From the NCBI GenBank assembly GCA_900763675.1, contig CAAFLE010000078.1:1-54152 (forward strand): DNA of 54,152 bases, read 5' to 3'. Source of the DNA: an uncultured Oscillospiraceae bacterium (lineage in GTDB: Bacteria; Bacillota; Clostridia; Oscillospirales; Oscillospiraceae). A program made the position numbers and the translations under genes. Positions 40,486-48,113 of this stretch are shown here, one piece after another (the stretch's first letter is position 1; every line of letters begins with the position of its first letter). The notes below the pieces were generated by a model. That model saw nothing but the letters and a program-made list of their open reading frames with translations, was not told the origin of the DNA and searched no databases.

Positions 40486-41495
40486 AGTGCGCGATTTACG
40501 GCGCCGGTTCTCTCGGAACGGTGCTCGGCGCGTATATGACCCGCGGCGGTGTGGATGTGGAGCTTGTCAACCGCAACCGCGCCCATGTGGACGCGCTGCG
40601 GGAAAAAGGGGCGCACATCACCGGTACGGTCGATTTTTCCACACCGGTCCGCGCCATCACGCCGGAGGAGATGACCGCGCCCTATGACGTCGTCTTTCTT
40701 ATGACCAAGCAGCTCCACAATAAAGAGGTCGTAACGTTTCTCCAGCCCCTGCTCGCGCCGGACGGCGTGATCGTCACGTTCCAGAACGGCATTCCCGAGC
40801 CGGGCATCGCCGAGATCGTCGGCGAGAGCCGCACGATCGGCTGCGTCGTGGAGTGGGGCGCGACGATGGACGCTCCCGGCGAGTGCGTGCTGACAAGCGA
40901 CCCGGACAGTCTTTCGTTCCACATGGGACGCATGAAGGGCGTTTCGGATGAAAAGCTCGCGGAGGTCAAAGCGCTGCTGGAGAAAATGTGTCCCGTGGAT
41001 ATGGAGGAAAACCTTCTCGGCGCACGCTGGTCGAAGCTCCTCATCAACGCGACGTTTTCCGGTCTCGGCACGGTCGTCGGCGGCACGTTCGGCGACGTGA
41101 GCGAGAAGAAGGACGCCCGGCGCGTCGCGGTGCGCTGCATGAAAGAATGCATCGACGTCGGCCACGCTGTGGGCGCGGCGTTCGCGCCCGTGCAGGGCAA
41201 GGACCTTACGAAGCTGTTCTATTATAAAAACGGCTTCAAGCGGGCGATCGCGGAGCTGCTTGTCCCCATTGCCATGAAAAAGCACCGCGCCATCGAGCCG
41301 TCCATGCTGCAGGATCTCAAAAAGGGCAAGCCCTGCGAGATCGACGCCATCAACGGCGTCGTGTGCGAGTGGGGACGCAAATGCGGCGTACCCACGCCCA
41401 TCAACGACCGCATCGTCGAGGTCGTGAAAAAGGAACAGGCCGGGGAACTCCCGCTCGAGGAAAAGAACATCCGCTTCTTTGACGATCTGCTGTAA
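40482..41495 (+). CDS. Ketopantoate reductase-family (PanE/ApbA-like) oxidoreductase
   Basis: NAD(P)H-dependent reductase of the 6-phosphogluconate dehydrogenase-like fold, 337 residues. The nucleotide loop is AIYGAGSLGTVLGAYM with VNRN following, LMTKQLHNKEV has the catalytic-region Lys, and FQNGIPEP and KLLINATFSGL are family blocks. True PanE makes pantoate, but its place as third gene of an AcnX operon suggests that it reduces the keto or imino product of the dehydratase. In cis-3-hydroxyproline breakdown that would be pyrroline-2-carboxylate; this is inference. Hairpin terminator follows. Confidence 0.82.
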   Translation: MKCAIYGAGSLGTVLGAYMTRGGVDVELVNRNRAHVDALREKGAHITGTVDFSTPVRAITPEEMTAPYDVVFLMTKQLHNKEVVTFLQPLLAPDGVIVTFQNGIPEPGIAEIVGESRTIGCVVEWGATMDAPGECVLTSDPDSLSFHMGRMKGVSDEKLAEVKALLEKMCPVDMEENLLGARWSKLLINATFSGLGTVVGGTFGDVSEKKDARRVAVRCMKECIDVGHAVGAAFAPVQGKDLTKLFYYKNGFKRAIAELLVPIAMKKHRAIEPSMLQDLKKGKPCEIDAINGVVCEWGRKCGVPTPINDRIVEVVKKEQAGELPLEEKNIRFFDDLL

Positions 41496-41508
41496 ACCGA
41501 ATAAGCAA

Positions 41509-41537
41509 ATGCCCCTCGGCCTTCCGCCGAGGGGCAT
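41509..41537. terminator. Bidirectional hairpin, acnX operon / ParB-like gene
   Basis: Arms 41509-41519 and 41527-41537 form an 11-bp stem; flanking sequence is A/T-rich rather than a clean U-tract. Confidence 0.65.
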
Positions 41538-41565
41538 CTGTATATTGTTTATCTATGCGGCGTCG

Positions 41566-42171
41566 TCATTTTTCGGCAAAAAACTCTTCGCAAAAGCAAT
41601 TCCATTTTGCTTCGTACTCTGCATGGGATACGAGCGTCATATCTTTCGGAGTGAAGATCCCGCGCCGGTTGGCTTCCTCTGCGAACGCATAGATATAGTC
41701 ACTTGAAGTCTCGATCACGCCGCGGACATGATCCCAGCCCTGCATTACGGCATAATAAAGCCGGGTGTGTCCGTCCAGAGAAATGTATCTCCCGTTATAG
41801 GGAAGCAATTGTAGGACGATATCCTCCGGTTTGTGAATGAAGGTGCGGATTGCCGCGATTTTTTCTTCATCTACGAAGAACTGCGACGGTTGGATATTAT
41901 CCAGAGAGACCGTCAGACGTTCCATCTGTGGGAGTGCCAGCAGGATGCTTTTATGCGAATCGTAAAACGTTGTGATATGCGGCGCATAGAAGCGAAATTC
42001 CTCAATGGCCTTTTGGTATGCGTGTGGGCTCTCCCCTCGGACGATTGCTTCAAAATCGGAAACGATCTCAACCTCGCAGGGTTTACCGTCTATGAGAAAG
42101 CCTCCATGCTGGTAAAGAACGTTTTTTGCAAACCGGGCGTCGTCATAGGAGTTTATCCGTTGAATTTCCAT
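41566..42171 (-). CDS. ParB/sulfiredoxin-fold-like protein, unknown
   Basis: 201 residues, function unknown. The middle reads LDNIQPSQFFVDEEKIAAI (90-108) and then ISLDGHTRLYYAVMQGW (130-146), which resemble the N-terminal ParB/Srx core in which GHTRL stands where ParB has its CTP/nuclease motif. There is no helix-turn-helix or dimer domain as in chromosomal ParB, so it is probably an enzyme or a small nucleotide-binding protein. GC is visibly lower than in neighbours. ATG 42171 lies 18 nt after the CLC gene on the same strand; a longer upstream frame merely shadows that gene. Confidence 0.6.
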   Translation of the reverse strand: MEIQRINSYDDARFAKNVLYQHGGFLIDGKPCEVEIVSDFEAIVRGESPHAYQKAIEEFRFYAPHITTFYDSHKSILLALPQMERLTVSLDNIQPSQFFVDEEKIAAIRTFIHKPEDIVLQLLPYNGRYISLDGHTRLYYAVMQGWDHVRGVIETSSDYIYAFAEEANRRGIFTPKDMTLVSHAEYEAKWNCFCEEFFAEK

Positions 42172-42188
42172 TTTTGGCCTATCCCTGC

Positions 42189-43481
42189 TCAATCGGTATA
42201 GCGGTTGATAAATTCGGCGCGGATCTTGGAATAGACGATCTTCTGCTCCTTGTACAGCCCAAAGTTTGCCGACAGCATGAAGCTGATGGCGGCGGCGATG
42301 GCGTAGTACTGGATGTTTGCCCCGCCGAACATTTCGACGCCGAGGAAAATGGCGCTGATCGGGCAGTTGAGCGAGCCGCAGAACATTCCGAGCAGCCCGA
42401 CCGCCGCGCCGAGACCCGGCGCAAGACCGAAAAGATTGCCCAGCACGCACCCGGCGGTCGCACCGATGAACATCGCCGGAACGATCTCGCCGCCCTTGTA
42501 GCCGGTCGTCATCGTGAGCACCGTGAAGAGCATTTTGAGCGCGAACGCCTCCGGGCGGGCATTGCCCTGCATGGCGGCGGCGATCACGTCCATGCCCGCG
42601 CCGTTATAGTCCCGTGTGCCGAGCGCAAGCGTGAGCAGCACGACGGCGCTGCCGCCGAGAAAGACACGCAGGTAGCTGTTCGGGACGGCTTTGCCAAGCG
42701 CTTTCCCGCCCTGCCGCAGCGCGATGCAGTAGATAATGCTCAGTATCGCGCACGCGGCGGCGATGGCGGCAACCGAACCGGCGCTCGCCCATGTGAACGG
42801 CACCGCCGCGCCGAGCGGGAACACCTCCGCCGCCGCGCCGAGAGCGTTTGCGAGATATGCCGCGGTGAGCGACGCCGTAAGACAGGGGAGAATGGCGGAA
42901 AAATGCAGAATGCCGACGCTCGCAACCTCCATGGCGAACACCGCCGCGGTGAGCGGCGAGCCGAACAGCGCCGAGAAAACGCTACTCATACCGCACATGA
43001 CGATGAGGTGCGTATCTTTCTCGTCGAGCTTGAGCGCCCGCCCGAGCCGGTAGCCAAGCACGCCGCCGAGCTGCAGCGCCGCACCCTCGCGCCCGGCGGA
43101 GCCGCCGAAGAGATGTGTGAGCGTTGTGCCGACAAAAATGAGCGGCGCGGTCGAGGCGGGGATAGAGGTGGGCGCGTGGATGGCGAGCAGCACGCCGTTC
43201 GTATCCGTCGGGTGCATCCCGCGCAGCCGGTAGAGCCACACGATCAAAAGTCCGCCGAGCGGCAGCAAATACAACAGCCACGGGTGCGCCCCGCGCAGCG
43301 CCGTCGCCTCGCGGACGGCATAGCAAAACGCCGTGCCGACCAGCCCGCCGAGAGCGCCGATCACCAGCCCTGCGAGCGCCCATAATACGAACGTGCGCAG
43401 ATACCGGAGCGTCAGACGCCAATGGCGGCGAAAAAGCGCCGAAGCGTTTTCCGGCGCAGACGTTTCCTTTTCGGGATTCAT
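42189..43481 (-). CDS. CLC-family anion transporter with fluoride-subfamily features
   Basis: Membrane anion transporter, 430 residues with the usual many-helix CLC pattern. FGGSAGREGAALQLGG carries the gating Glu (GREG), and GYKGGEIVPAMFIGATAG is the third filter block. The canonical first filter motif GSGIP is not present; the segment there reads DTNGVLLAIH, and the internal proton Glu of Cl-/H+ exchangers appears replaced (FAMEVAS). These deviations are shared by CLC-F fluoride/proton antiporters, so fluoride export is plausible. No fluoride riboswitch motif is seen upstream. The SD is weak. Confidence 0.8.
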   Translation of the reverse strand: MNPEKETSAPENASALFRRHWRLTLRYLRTFVLWALAGLVIGALGGLVGTAFCYAVREATALRGAHPWLLYLLPLGGLLIVWLYRLRGMHPTDTNGVLLAIHAPTSIPASTAPLIFVGTTLTHLFGGSAGREGAALQLGGVLGYRLGRALKLDEKDTHLIVMCGMSSVFSALFGSPLTAAVFAMEVASVGILHFSAILPCLTASLTAAYLANALGAAAEVFPLGAAVPFTWASAGSVAAIAAACAILSIIYCIALRQGGKALGKAVPNSYLRVFLGGSAVVLLTLALGTRDYNGAGMDVIAAAMQGNARPEAFALKMLFTVLTMTTGYKGGEIVPAMFIGATAGCVLGNLFGLAPGLGAAVGLLGMFCGSLNCPISAIFLGVEMFGGANIQYYAIAAAISFMLSANFGLYKEQKIVYSKIRAEFINRYTD

Positions 43482-43521
43482 CGGATATTCTCTCTCTTTC
43501 TCTCGTATAAAACGGCATAAG

Positions 43522-43550
43522 GCGCGGCAGGTCGTGAAAACCTGCCGCGC
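43522..43550 (-). terminator. Hairpin after the PHP gene
   Basis: Arms 43522-43532 and 43540-43550 form an 11-bp stem. The U-tract is on the plus-strand side; on minus only CTTATG follows, so termination into the CLC gene may be partial. Confidence 0.55.
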
Positions 43551-43559
43551 TTTTTCTTC

Positions 43560-44246
43560 TTATTCGCCCCGGAGGTACTTTTTCAGGCCGGCAAAGTCGG
43601 CGCTCTCAAGCGGGAGCGGATACCCGCCCCTGATGTCCCAGAGCCGGTGCGCGTCGGAGCAGCGCAGCCGGTGGATGTTCTCGGGAATGCCCGCCGGCTC
43701 GTTTTCGTAGTACAGCTCCACCGCGTCCATGTCCAGATCCTCCGGCCAGCAGCCGAGAATGGAGTAAAGCGAATTGGACGGCTTGTCCACGTGCGCGGGC
43801 CAGATCAGACCCGAATACTGCCGTACCGCCCGGCTCAGCTCGTTGACGGATATGCGCCGCGCCATGAAGAGCAGCTCGCGCTCCTCCGTGCGGCTGCCGC
43901 GGGAGCCGATCACGGTCTGTCTGCCGAACACGTTCGGACGGTTCGCAATGCCGGGGCGCAGCGTATCGAGCCACCGGGAGAACGCCGCCGCCTTGCCGAG
44001 ATCGGGCAGAAGACAGACGCAGTGGATCTCCTCGGAGGTCGTTACCTCGATGCCGGGGATAAAGCCGATGCCGGCTTTTTCCGCCTCGGCTGCCACGGCG
44101 GGACAGTTCCGTGCGGAGTTGTGATCCGTGATGGCGATCAGCTCCAGCCCCGCATCCTTGGCGGCTTTGACGAGCGCCGCGGGCGTCATGGTGTCGTCCG
44201 CGCACGGGGAGAGACAGGAGTGAATGTGAAGGTCTGTGAGGATCAT
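43560..44246 (-). CDS. PHP-domain metal-dependent phosphoesterase
   Basis: PHP phosphoesterase, 228 residues. Metal-binding motifs are in order: TDLHIHSCLSPCADD, ITDHNSARN, PGIEVTT, WPAHVDKPS and RCSDAHR. Substrate unknown; relatives hydrolyse nucleotides or histidinol phosphate. It follows the hydrogenase-like gene by 65 nt and closes a four-gene set. An AGGTGG SD fixes the ATG at 44246; the longer frame shadows the neighbour. Confidence 0.82.
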   Translation of the reverse strand: MILTDLHIHSCLSPCADDTMTPAALVKAAKDAGLELIAITDHNSARNCPAVAAEAEKAGIGFIPGIEVTTSEEIHCVCLLPDLGKAAAFSRWLDTLRPGIANRPNVFGRQTVIGSRGSRTEERELLFMARRISVNELSRAVRQYSGLIWPAHVDKPSNSLYSILGCWPEDLDMDAVELYYENEPAGIPENIHRLRCSDAHRLWDIRGGYPLPLESADFAGLKKYLRGE

Positions 44247-44311
44247 GTCGTTACCACCTGAAGGCGGCGGATACCCGCTCGCCGTAATAAACCGTAAAAG
44301 GGAAAATGCTG

Positions 44312-45538
44312 TTATTCGGAGAAAACGCACATACTCCGCTCGGCGCGTCCGGCGACGATGTCTTCGGCGAACGCCCGGCAGGAGGGAGAGCCGCACGCGC
44401 CGCAGTCAATGCCGCGCAGCGATTCGGTAATGCGGCGAATCTGTTCCATTTTCTCCATTGCCACGGAAACGTCCTTGTCCAGCCGGAGCGCGGAGCTGGC
44501 GGTGGGAGTTTTTTCCCAGCGCATATCCTCGCGGGGACAGTCGTTCGGCGGCAGAGTGGGGGCAAACTCGTTCATCATCTGCTGGAGCCGCGCCTTGGCG
44601 ATAAACGGGTTTTCCACCGTGAGCGCACCGCCGACGCAGCCGGGGTAGCAGGCGTTCAGCTCGATGAGATCAACGTTGGAGAGCTTGCCGTCCTCCAGCG
44701 CTTCGAGAATGCCGATAATGTTTTCAATGCCGGAAGCGGCAAGATGGTTCGGCTCGCCCGCGGCGGACGCCTGTCCGCCGGAGATCGCCCAGCCGACGCC
44801 GACGGCGCCTGCCTGCGCGTACCGCTCGTGATCGTCGATGTCGCCCATCACGGCGGTGAGCCGCGGCGCGACCTCGGCAATGGATACGATGCCGGTGAGC
44901 GCCGGCTTGAGCGTGCCGAGCGCCGCCTTGGCGCTGGCGCACTTGGCGGGGCAGGGGGAGATGTATACGCAGCCGATGTCCTCCTCCGGCAGCCCCGTCT
45001 CCTTCATGGCGAGCCGCTTGCTCCAGCGTGCCGCGACCTCCATGGGGGAGCGGTAGTTGAGCAGATGGGGCAGAAGCGACGGGAAGCGGATGCGCACGAT
45101 GCGGAGAATGACCGGACAGTCGGTCGTGATGATCGGATGGGGGATGCTGCCGTAGTTCAGCTCATAATGCGTAACGGCGGACATGACCTCCGCGGCGGCG
45201 GCAACCTCAAACACGCTGTCGAACCCGATGCGGAGCAGCCCTTCGAGAATGGGGGCGCGGGTCCGGACGCTGGGGAACTGCCCGTAGATCGCCTGCGCGG
45301 GGAGGGCGATGGTGTATTTGTGCTTTCCGAGTACGTCCGAGAGCGAATCGACCCGCGCTTTCATTGCGTGGTGCGGGCAGACGCGGATGCACTCGCCGCA
45401 GTCCACGCACCGCTCCTGCATGATGACGGCTTTCCCGTCGCGGACGCGGATCGCTTCCGTGGGGCAGCGCTGCGTGCAGGTCGTGCAGCCGACGCATTTT
45501 TCGTTTTCAAGATAGATGGAAGCGTAACCGGTACTCAC
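44312..45538 (-). CDS. Divergent [FeFe] hydrogenase-like protein, probable sensor
   Basis: 408 residues. Two ferredoxin clusters open it (Cys 15/18/21/25 and 44/47/50/54). The H-cluster domain is divergent: L1 reads TTDCPV (138-143), so Cys 141 remains but the proton-relay Cys is Asp 140; L2 SPCPAK keeps Cys 196 but the usual Glu three residues past the Lys is Ser 202; L3 NACYPGCVGG keeps Cys 297 and 301. All four cluster ligands are thus present. A C-terminal CGACGSPSC...C site (379-404) adds another [4Fe-4S]. This fits the putatively sensory HydS-type groups, not a fast enzyme. GTG start overlapping the ATPase stop (GTGA). Confidence 0.85.
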   Translation of the reverse strand: MSTGYASIYLENEKCVGCTTCTQRCPTEAIRVRDGKAVIMQERCVDCGECIRVCPHHAMKARVDSLSDVLGKHKYTIALPAQAIYGQFPSVRTRAPILEGLLRIGFDSVFEVAAAAEVMSAVTHYELNYGSIPHPIITTDCPVILRIVRIRFPSLLPHLLNYRSPMEVAARWSKRLAMKETGLPEEDIGCVYISPCPAKCASAKAALGTLKPALTGIVSIAEVAPRLTAVMGDIDDHERYAQAGAVGVGWAISGGQASAAGEPNHLAASGIENIIGILEALEDGKLSNVDLIELNACYPGCVGGALTVENPFIAKARLQQMMNEFAPTLPPNDCPREDMRWEKTPTASSALRLDKDVSVAMEKMEQIRRITESLRGIDCGACGSPSCRAFAEDIVAGRAERSMCVFSE

Positions 45539-45969
45539 GATGACTCCTTTCCTGCATACACCGTGATCGAGAGGACCGTACCCTTTCCGACCTCGGTTTG
45601 AATGTCAAAATCATCGCTGTATTTTTTTATGTTGGGGAGACCCATACCGGCGCCGAAGCCGAGCGCCCGGATGTTCTGCGGCGCGGTGGACCAGCCCGCC
45701 TGCATGGCAAGCTTCACATTGGGGATACCGGGACCGTGGTCGGTGAAAACGACCTTGACCGCGTCCGGCGTGATGGTTGCCGTAACGTGACCGCCGCCGG
45801 CGTGGATGACCATGTTGATCTCCGCTTCATACGTCGTGATGGCGACGCGGCGGATCATGGCGGGGGCGAAGCCCAGCTCTTTCAGTATGGATTTGATATG
45901 CCCGGATGCCTCTCCGGCGCGGGCGAAATCGTCGCCGGGGACCTCGTATTCACGGACAAGCGGACTCAT
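45535..45969 (-). CDS. GHKL ATP-binding protein, anti-sigma (SpoIIAB/RsbW)-like
   Basis: 144-residue single-domain ATPase of the GHKL fold. N box EAEINMVIHAGGG, G1 DHGPGIP and G2 GFGAGMGLPNIKKYSDD are intact. Without a histidine or sensor region it resembles anti-sigma kinases such as SpoIIAB and RsbW. Overlaps its neighbours on both sides (ATGA with the DRTGG gene, GTGA with the hydrogenase-like gene), so the three are made together. Likely signalling partner of the hydrogenase-like protein; target unknown. Confidence 0.85.
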   Translation of the reverse strand: MSPLVREYEVPGDDFARAGEASGHIKSILKELGFAPAMIRRVAITTYEAEINMVIHAGGGHVTATITPDAVKVVFTDHGPGIPNVKLAMQAGWSTAPQNIRALGFGAGMGLPNIKKYSDDFDIQTEVGKGTVLSITVYAGKESS

Positions 45970-46310
45970 TTCGCGCCGGTCACCCCGTTTTGATGCAGAA
46001 TGCCGCAGGCATCGTACATCTCCATGGGAGAGGTAAGCACGCAGACGCCGCACTTCTCCGCCAGCTCCAGAATCGAAGCGTCCGGCTCCTTGCCGCGCAG
46101 GAATACGACGCACGCCGTATCGAGCATTTCCGCGGTGCGGATGACCTGGGGATTCAAAAGACCCGTGAGCAGGACGTCGGGCTGGGAACCGAGCGCCAGC
46201 ACGTCGCTGAGCATATCGCCGGCATAGGCGGTGACGACGTCCGTCTCTCCGAGCGCCGGAGCGGAACGCACTTCGCCGGAAAGAAGCGCTTTCATTTCGT
46301 TGATTTTCAT
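45966..46310 (-). CDS. DRTGG domain protein
   Basis: 114 residues forming one DRTGG-type domain (MLSDVLALGSQPDVLLTGL and CVVFLRGKEPD), a fold found in phosphotransacetylase N-termini and CBS-DRTGG regulators, often binding nucleotides. The name motif itself is not conserved here. First gene of the sensor set; GGAG SD before the ATG at 46310. Probably a small regulatory or ligand-binding component. Confidence 0.75.
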   Translation of the reverse strand: MKINEMKALLSGEVRSAPALGETDVVTAYAGDMLSDVLALGSQPDVLLTGLLNPQVIRTAEMLDTACVVFLRGKEPDASILELAEKCGVCVLTSPMEMYDACGILHQNGVTGAK

Positions 46311-46354
46311 GTTTCTTGTTCTCCATCTGAACGGAAGTATCCGAACTCTACAAT

Positions 46355-46383
46355 ATAATAACAAATATCCGCTCCGAATACAA
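46355..46383 (-). promoter_or_regulatory. Promoter of the sensory hydrogenase operon
   Basis: Minus strand: -35 TTGTAT (46383-46378), 17-nt spacer, -10 TATTAT (46360-46355). Confidence 0.6.
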
Positions 46384-46781
46384 GAGGAGAATCGCCAAAG
46401 CGCTCTCGCAGTTTTTGATTCCGGTCTGCAAATTTGCCGAACCAAAGACGGGCGGCGAACCCATAGCGTTTTTGTCTAAATCCGAAAAAAACGAAAAAGA
46501 CTAAAATAGTACTGGATTTAATTCCAACGATGTGCTATATTATTTTGTCGGAAAAAGCTGCTTTTTCCGGACTTTTCGGCAGAAATTAACTGGTGAAATA
46601 TGAAAAAACCGAAATGTTAGCCGTCAGAAAAATTCGCCCCGTCCGCAAGAGAATATATTGCAGACGGTACGTGGATTACGCAACAATTTCCACAAGAAAT
46701 GTTCCGGAACGCAGTTTGGACCGCGTGGAGAGTCTATAAATAGTTTGCAAAGAAACGAATTATAAACAAGAGGTGGAAAGG
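46384..46781. promoter_or_regulatory. Divergent control region and long rnf leader
   Basis: No gene is seen. A possible plus-strand promoter is TGGATT (46513-46518), 17 nt, extended -10 TGC-TATATT (46536-46541). It would give a leader of about 230 nt ahead of rnfC. The leader holds a first hairpin at 46547-46572 (8-bp GGAAAAAG/CTTTTTCC core with flanking GTC/GAC), then ones at 46639-46667 (CCGTC/GACGG plus GCAA/TTGC) and 46671-46693 (GTGGA/TCCAC). The first, followed by TTTTCGG, could act as an attenuator. No known riboswitch was recognised. Confidence 0.45.
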
Positions 46782-48113
46782 ATGTCACTGAAACAACTCA
46801 ACGGTGTACATATCCCCCATCGGAAGAACACCGCCGGGATGCAGGCAATCAAAATGCCGCCCCCGGCAACGGTGACCATTCCGATGAGTATGCACATCGG
46901 CAAACCCGCCAACTGCATCGTGGCGGTCGGCGATCACGTCAACGTCGGTCAGATGATCGGCGAGCCGGGCGGCTTCGTTTCGTCCCCGGTGTTCGCGAGC
47001 GTGTCCGGCACGGTGAAGAAGATCGTCCCCATGCTGCAGTTCATGGGCGCGACCTGCCAGGCGGTCGTGATCGAGTCCGACGGGCAGATGACCGTTTCCG
47101 ACACGGTCAAGGCGCCGGAAATCACCGACTATGCGAGCTTCATCAACGCTGTGCGCGACAGCGGCGTTGTCGGTCTCGGCGGCGCGACGTTCCCGACGGC
47201 GGTCAAGCTGGATGTCAAGGATACGTCCCGCATCCAGGAGATCATCATCAACGGCGCGGAGTGCGAAGGCTACATCACGAGCGACCACCGCACCATGCTC
47301 GACCGTACCGACGAGGTCGTCGAGGGCTGCCGGCTGCTCGAAAAGTGGCTGGACGTCAAAAAGATCATCATCGCTATTGAGGACAACAAGCCCGACTGCA
47401 TCGAGAAGCTGAAGCAGGCGACCGCGTCCGACGAACACGTCGAGGTCCGCGCTCTTCCGTGTATGTACCCGCAGGGCGGCGAAAAAGTTCTCATTTACCA
47501 TACGACCGGCAAGATCATGCCGGAGGGCAAGCTCCCCATCGACGTCGGCAGCGTCGTGATGAACGTCACGAGCGTCGCCACGCTCGCGCACTACTGCACG
47601 ACCGGTATGCCGCTCGTGGAAAAGTGCATCACGGTAGACGGCTCGGCGATCAAGGAGCCGAAGAACGTCATCGCCCCCATCGGCACCGCCTGCAAGGAAG
47701 TTATCGACTTCGCCGGCGGCTTTGCCTGCGAGCCGAGAAAGCTCGTCATGGGCGGTCCCATGATGGGCGTTGCGCAGTACGATCTCGACGCCCCCGTCGC
47801 CAAGGGAACGAGCGCCATCCTTGCTTTCAATGAAAAGGACGCCCGCCCCGTGACGCCCACGGCGTGCATCCGCTGCGGCGGCTGCATCGACCACTGCCCG
47901 ATGAAGCTCATGCCCGTGGAGATCGAGCGTGCGTATGAGAAAAACGACGCCGAGGCGCTCAAGGCGCTCAAGGTCGGTCTCTGCATCGAGTGCGGCTGCT
48001 GCGCGTTCCAGTGTCCGGCGCACCGCCCGCTCGTGCAGGTGAACAAGCTTTCCAAAACGCTCGTGCGCGACTATGACAACCGCATGAAAACTCTGAAGGA
48101 GGCGGGAAAATGA
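46782..48113 (+). CDS. rnfC: Rnf complex subunit RnfC
   Basis: Peripheral NADH-side subunit of the ferredoxin:NAD+ oxidoreductase, 443 residues. An N-terminal barrel-like domain, the NADH/FMN-binding core (VVGLGGATFPTAVKLD, ING AECEGYITSDHR, PQGGEKVLIY) and two ferredoxin-type clusters CIRCGGCIDHCP and CIECGCCAFQCP near the C-terminus. The ATG at 46782 follows AGGTGGAAAGG; a GTG at 46773 lies inside that SD. First of six overlapping or closely spaced genes rnfCDGEAB; overlaps rnfD by 4 nt. Confidence 0.96.
   Translation: MSLKQLNGVHIPHRKNTAGMQAIKMPPPATVTIPMSMHIGKPANCIVAVGDHVNVGQMIGEPGGFVSSPVFASVSGTVKKIVPMLQFMGATCQAVVIESDGQMTVSDTVKAPEITDYASFINAVRDSGVVGLGGATFPTAVKLDVKDTSRIQEIIINGAECEGYITSDHRTMLDRTDEVVEGCRLLEKWLDVKKIIIAIEDNKPDCIEKLKQATASDEHVEVRALPCMYPQGGEKVLIYHTTGKIMPEGKLPIDVGSVVMNVTSVATLAHYCTTGMPLVEKCITVDGSAIKEPKNVIAPIGTACKEVIDFAGGFACEPRKLVMGGPMMGVAQYDLDAPVAKGTSAILAFNEKDARPVTPTACIRCGGCIDHCPMKLMPVEIERAYEKNDAEALKALKVGLCIECGCCAFQCPAHRPLVQVNKLSKTLVRDYDNRMKTLKEAGK

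Noticed and set aside
43482..43560. Fluoride (crcB) riboswitch before the CLC gene
   Set aside because: The short upstream region holds only the PHP-gene hairpin and lacks the conserved riboswitch sequence.
46547..46572. Riboswitch identity for the rnf leader
   Set aside because: I compared the leader by eye with well-known consensus motifs (FMN, fluoride, others I could recall) and found no match, so only a structured leader is claimed.
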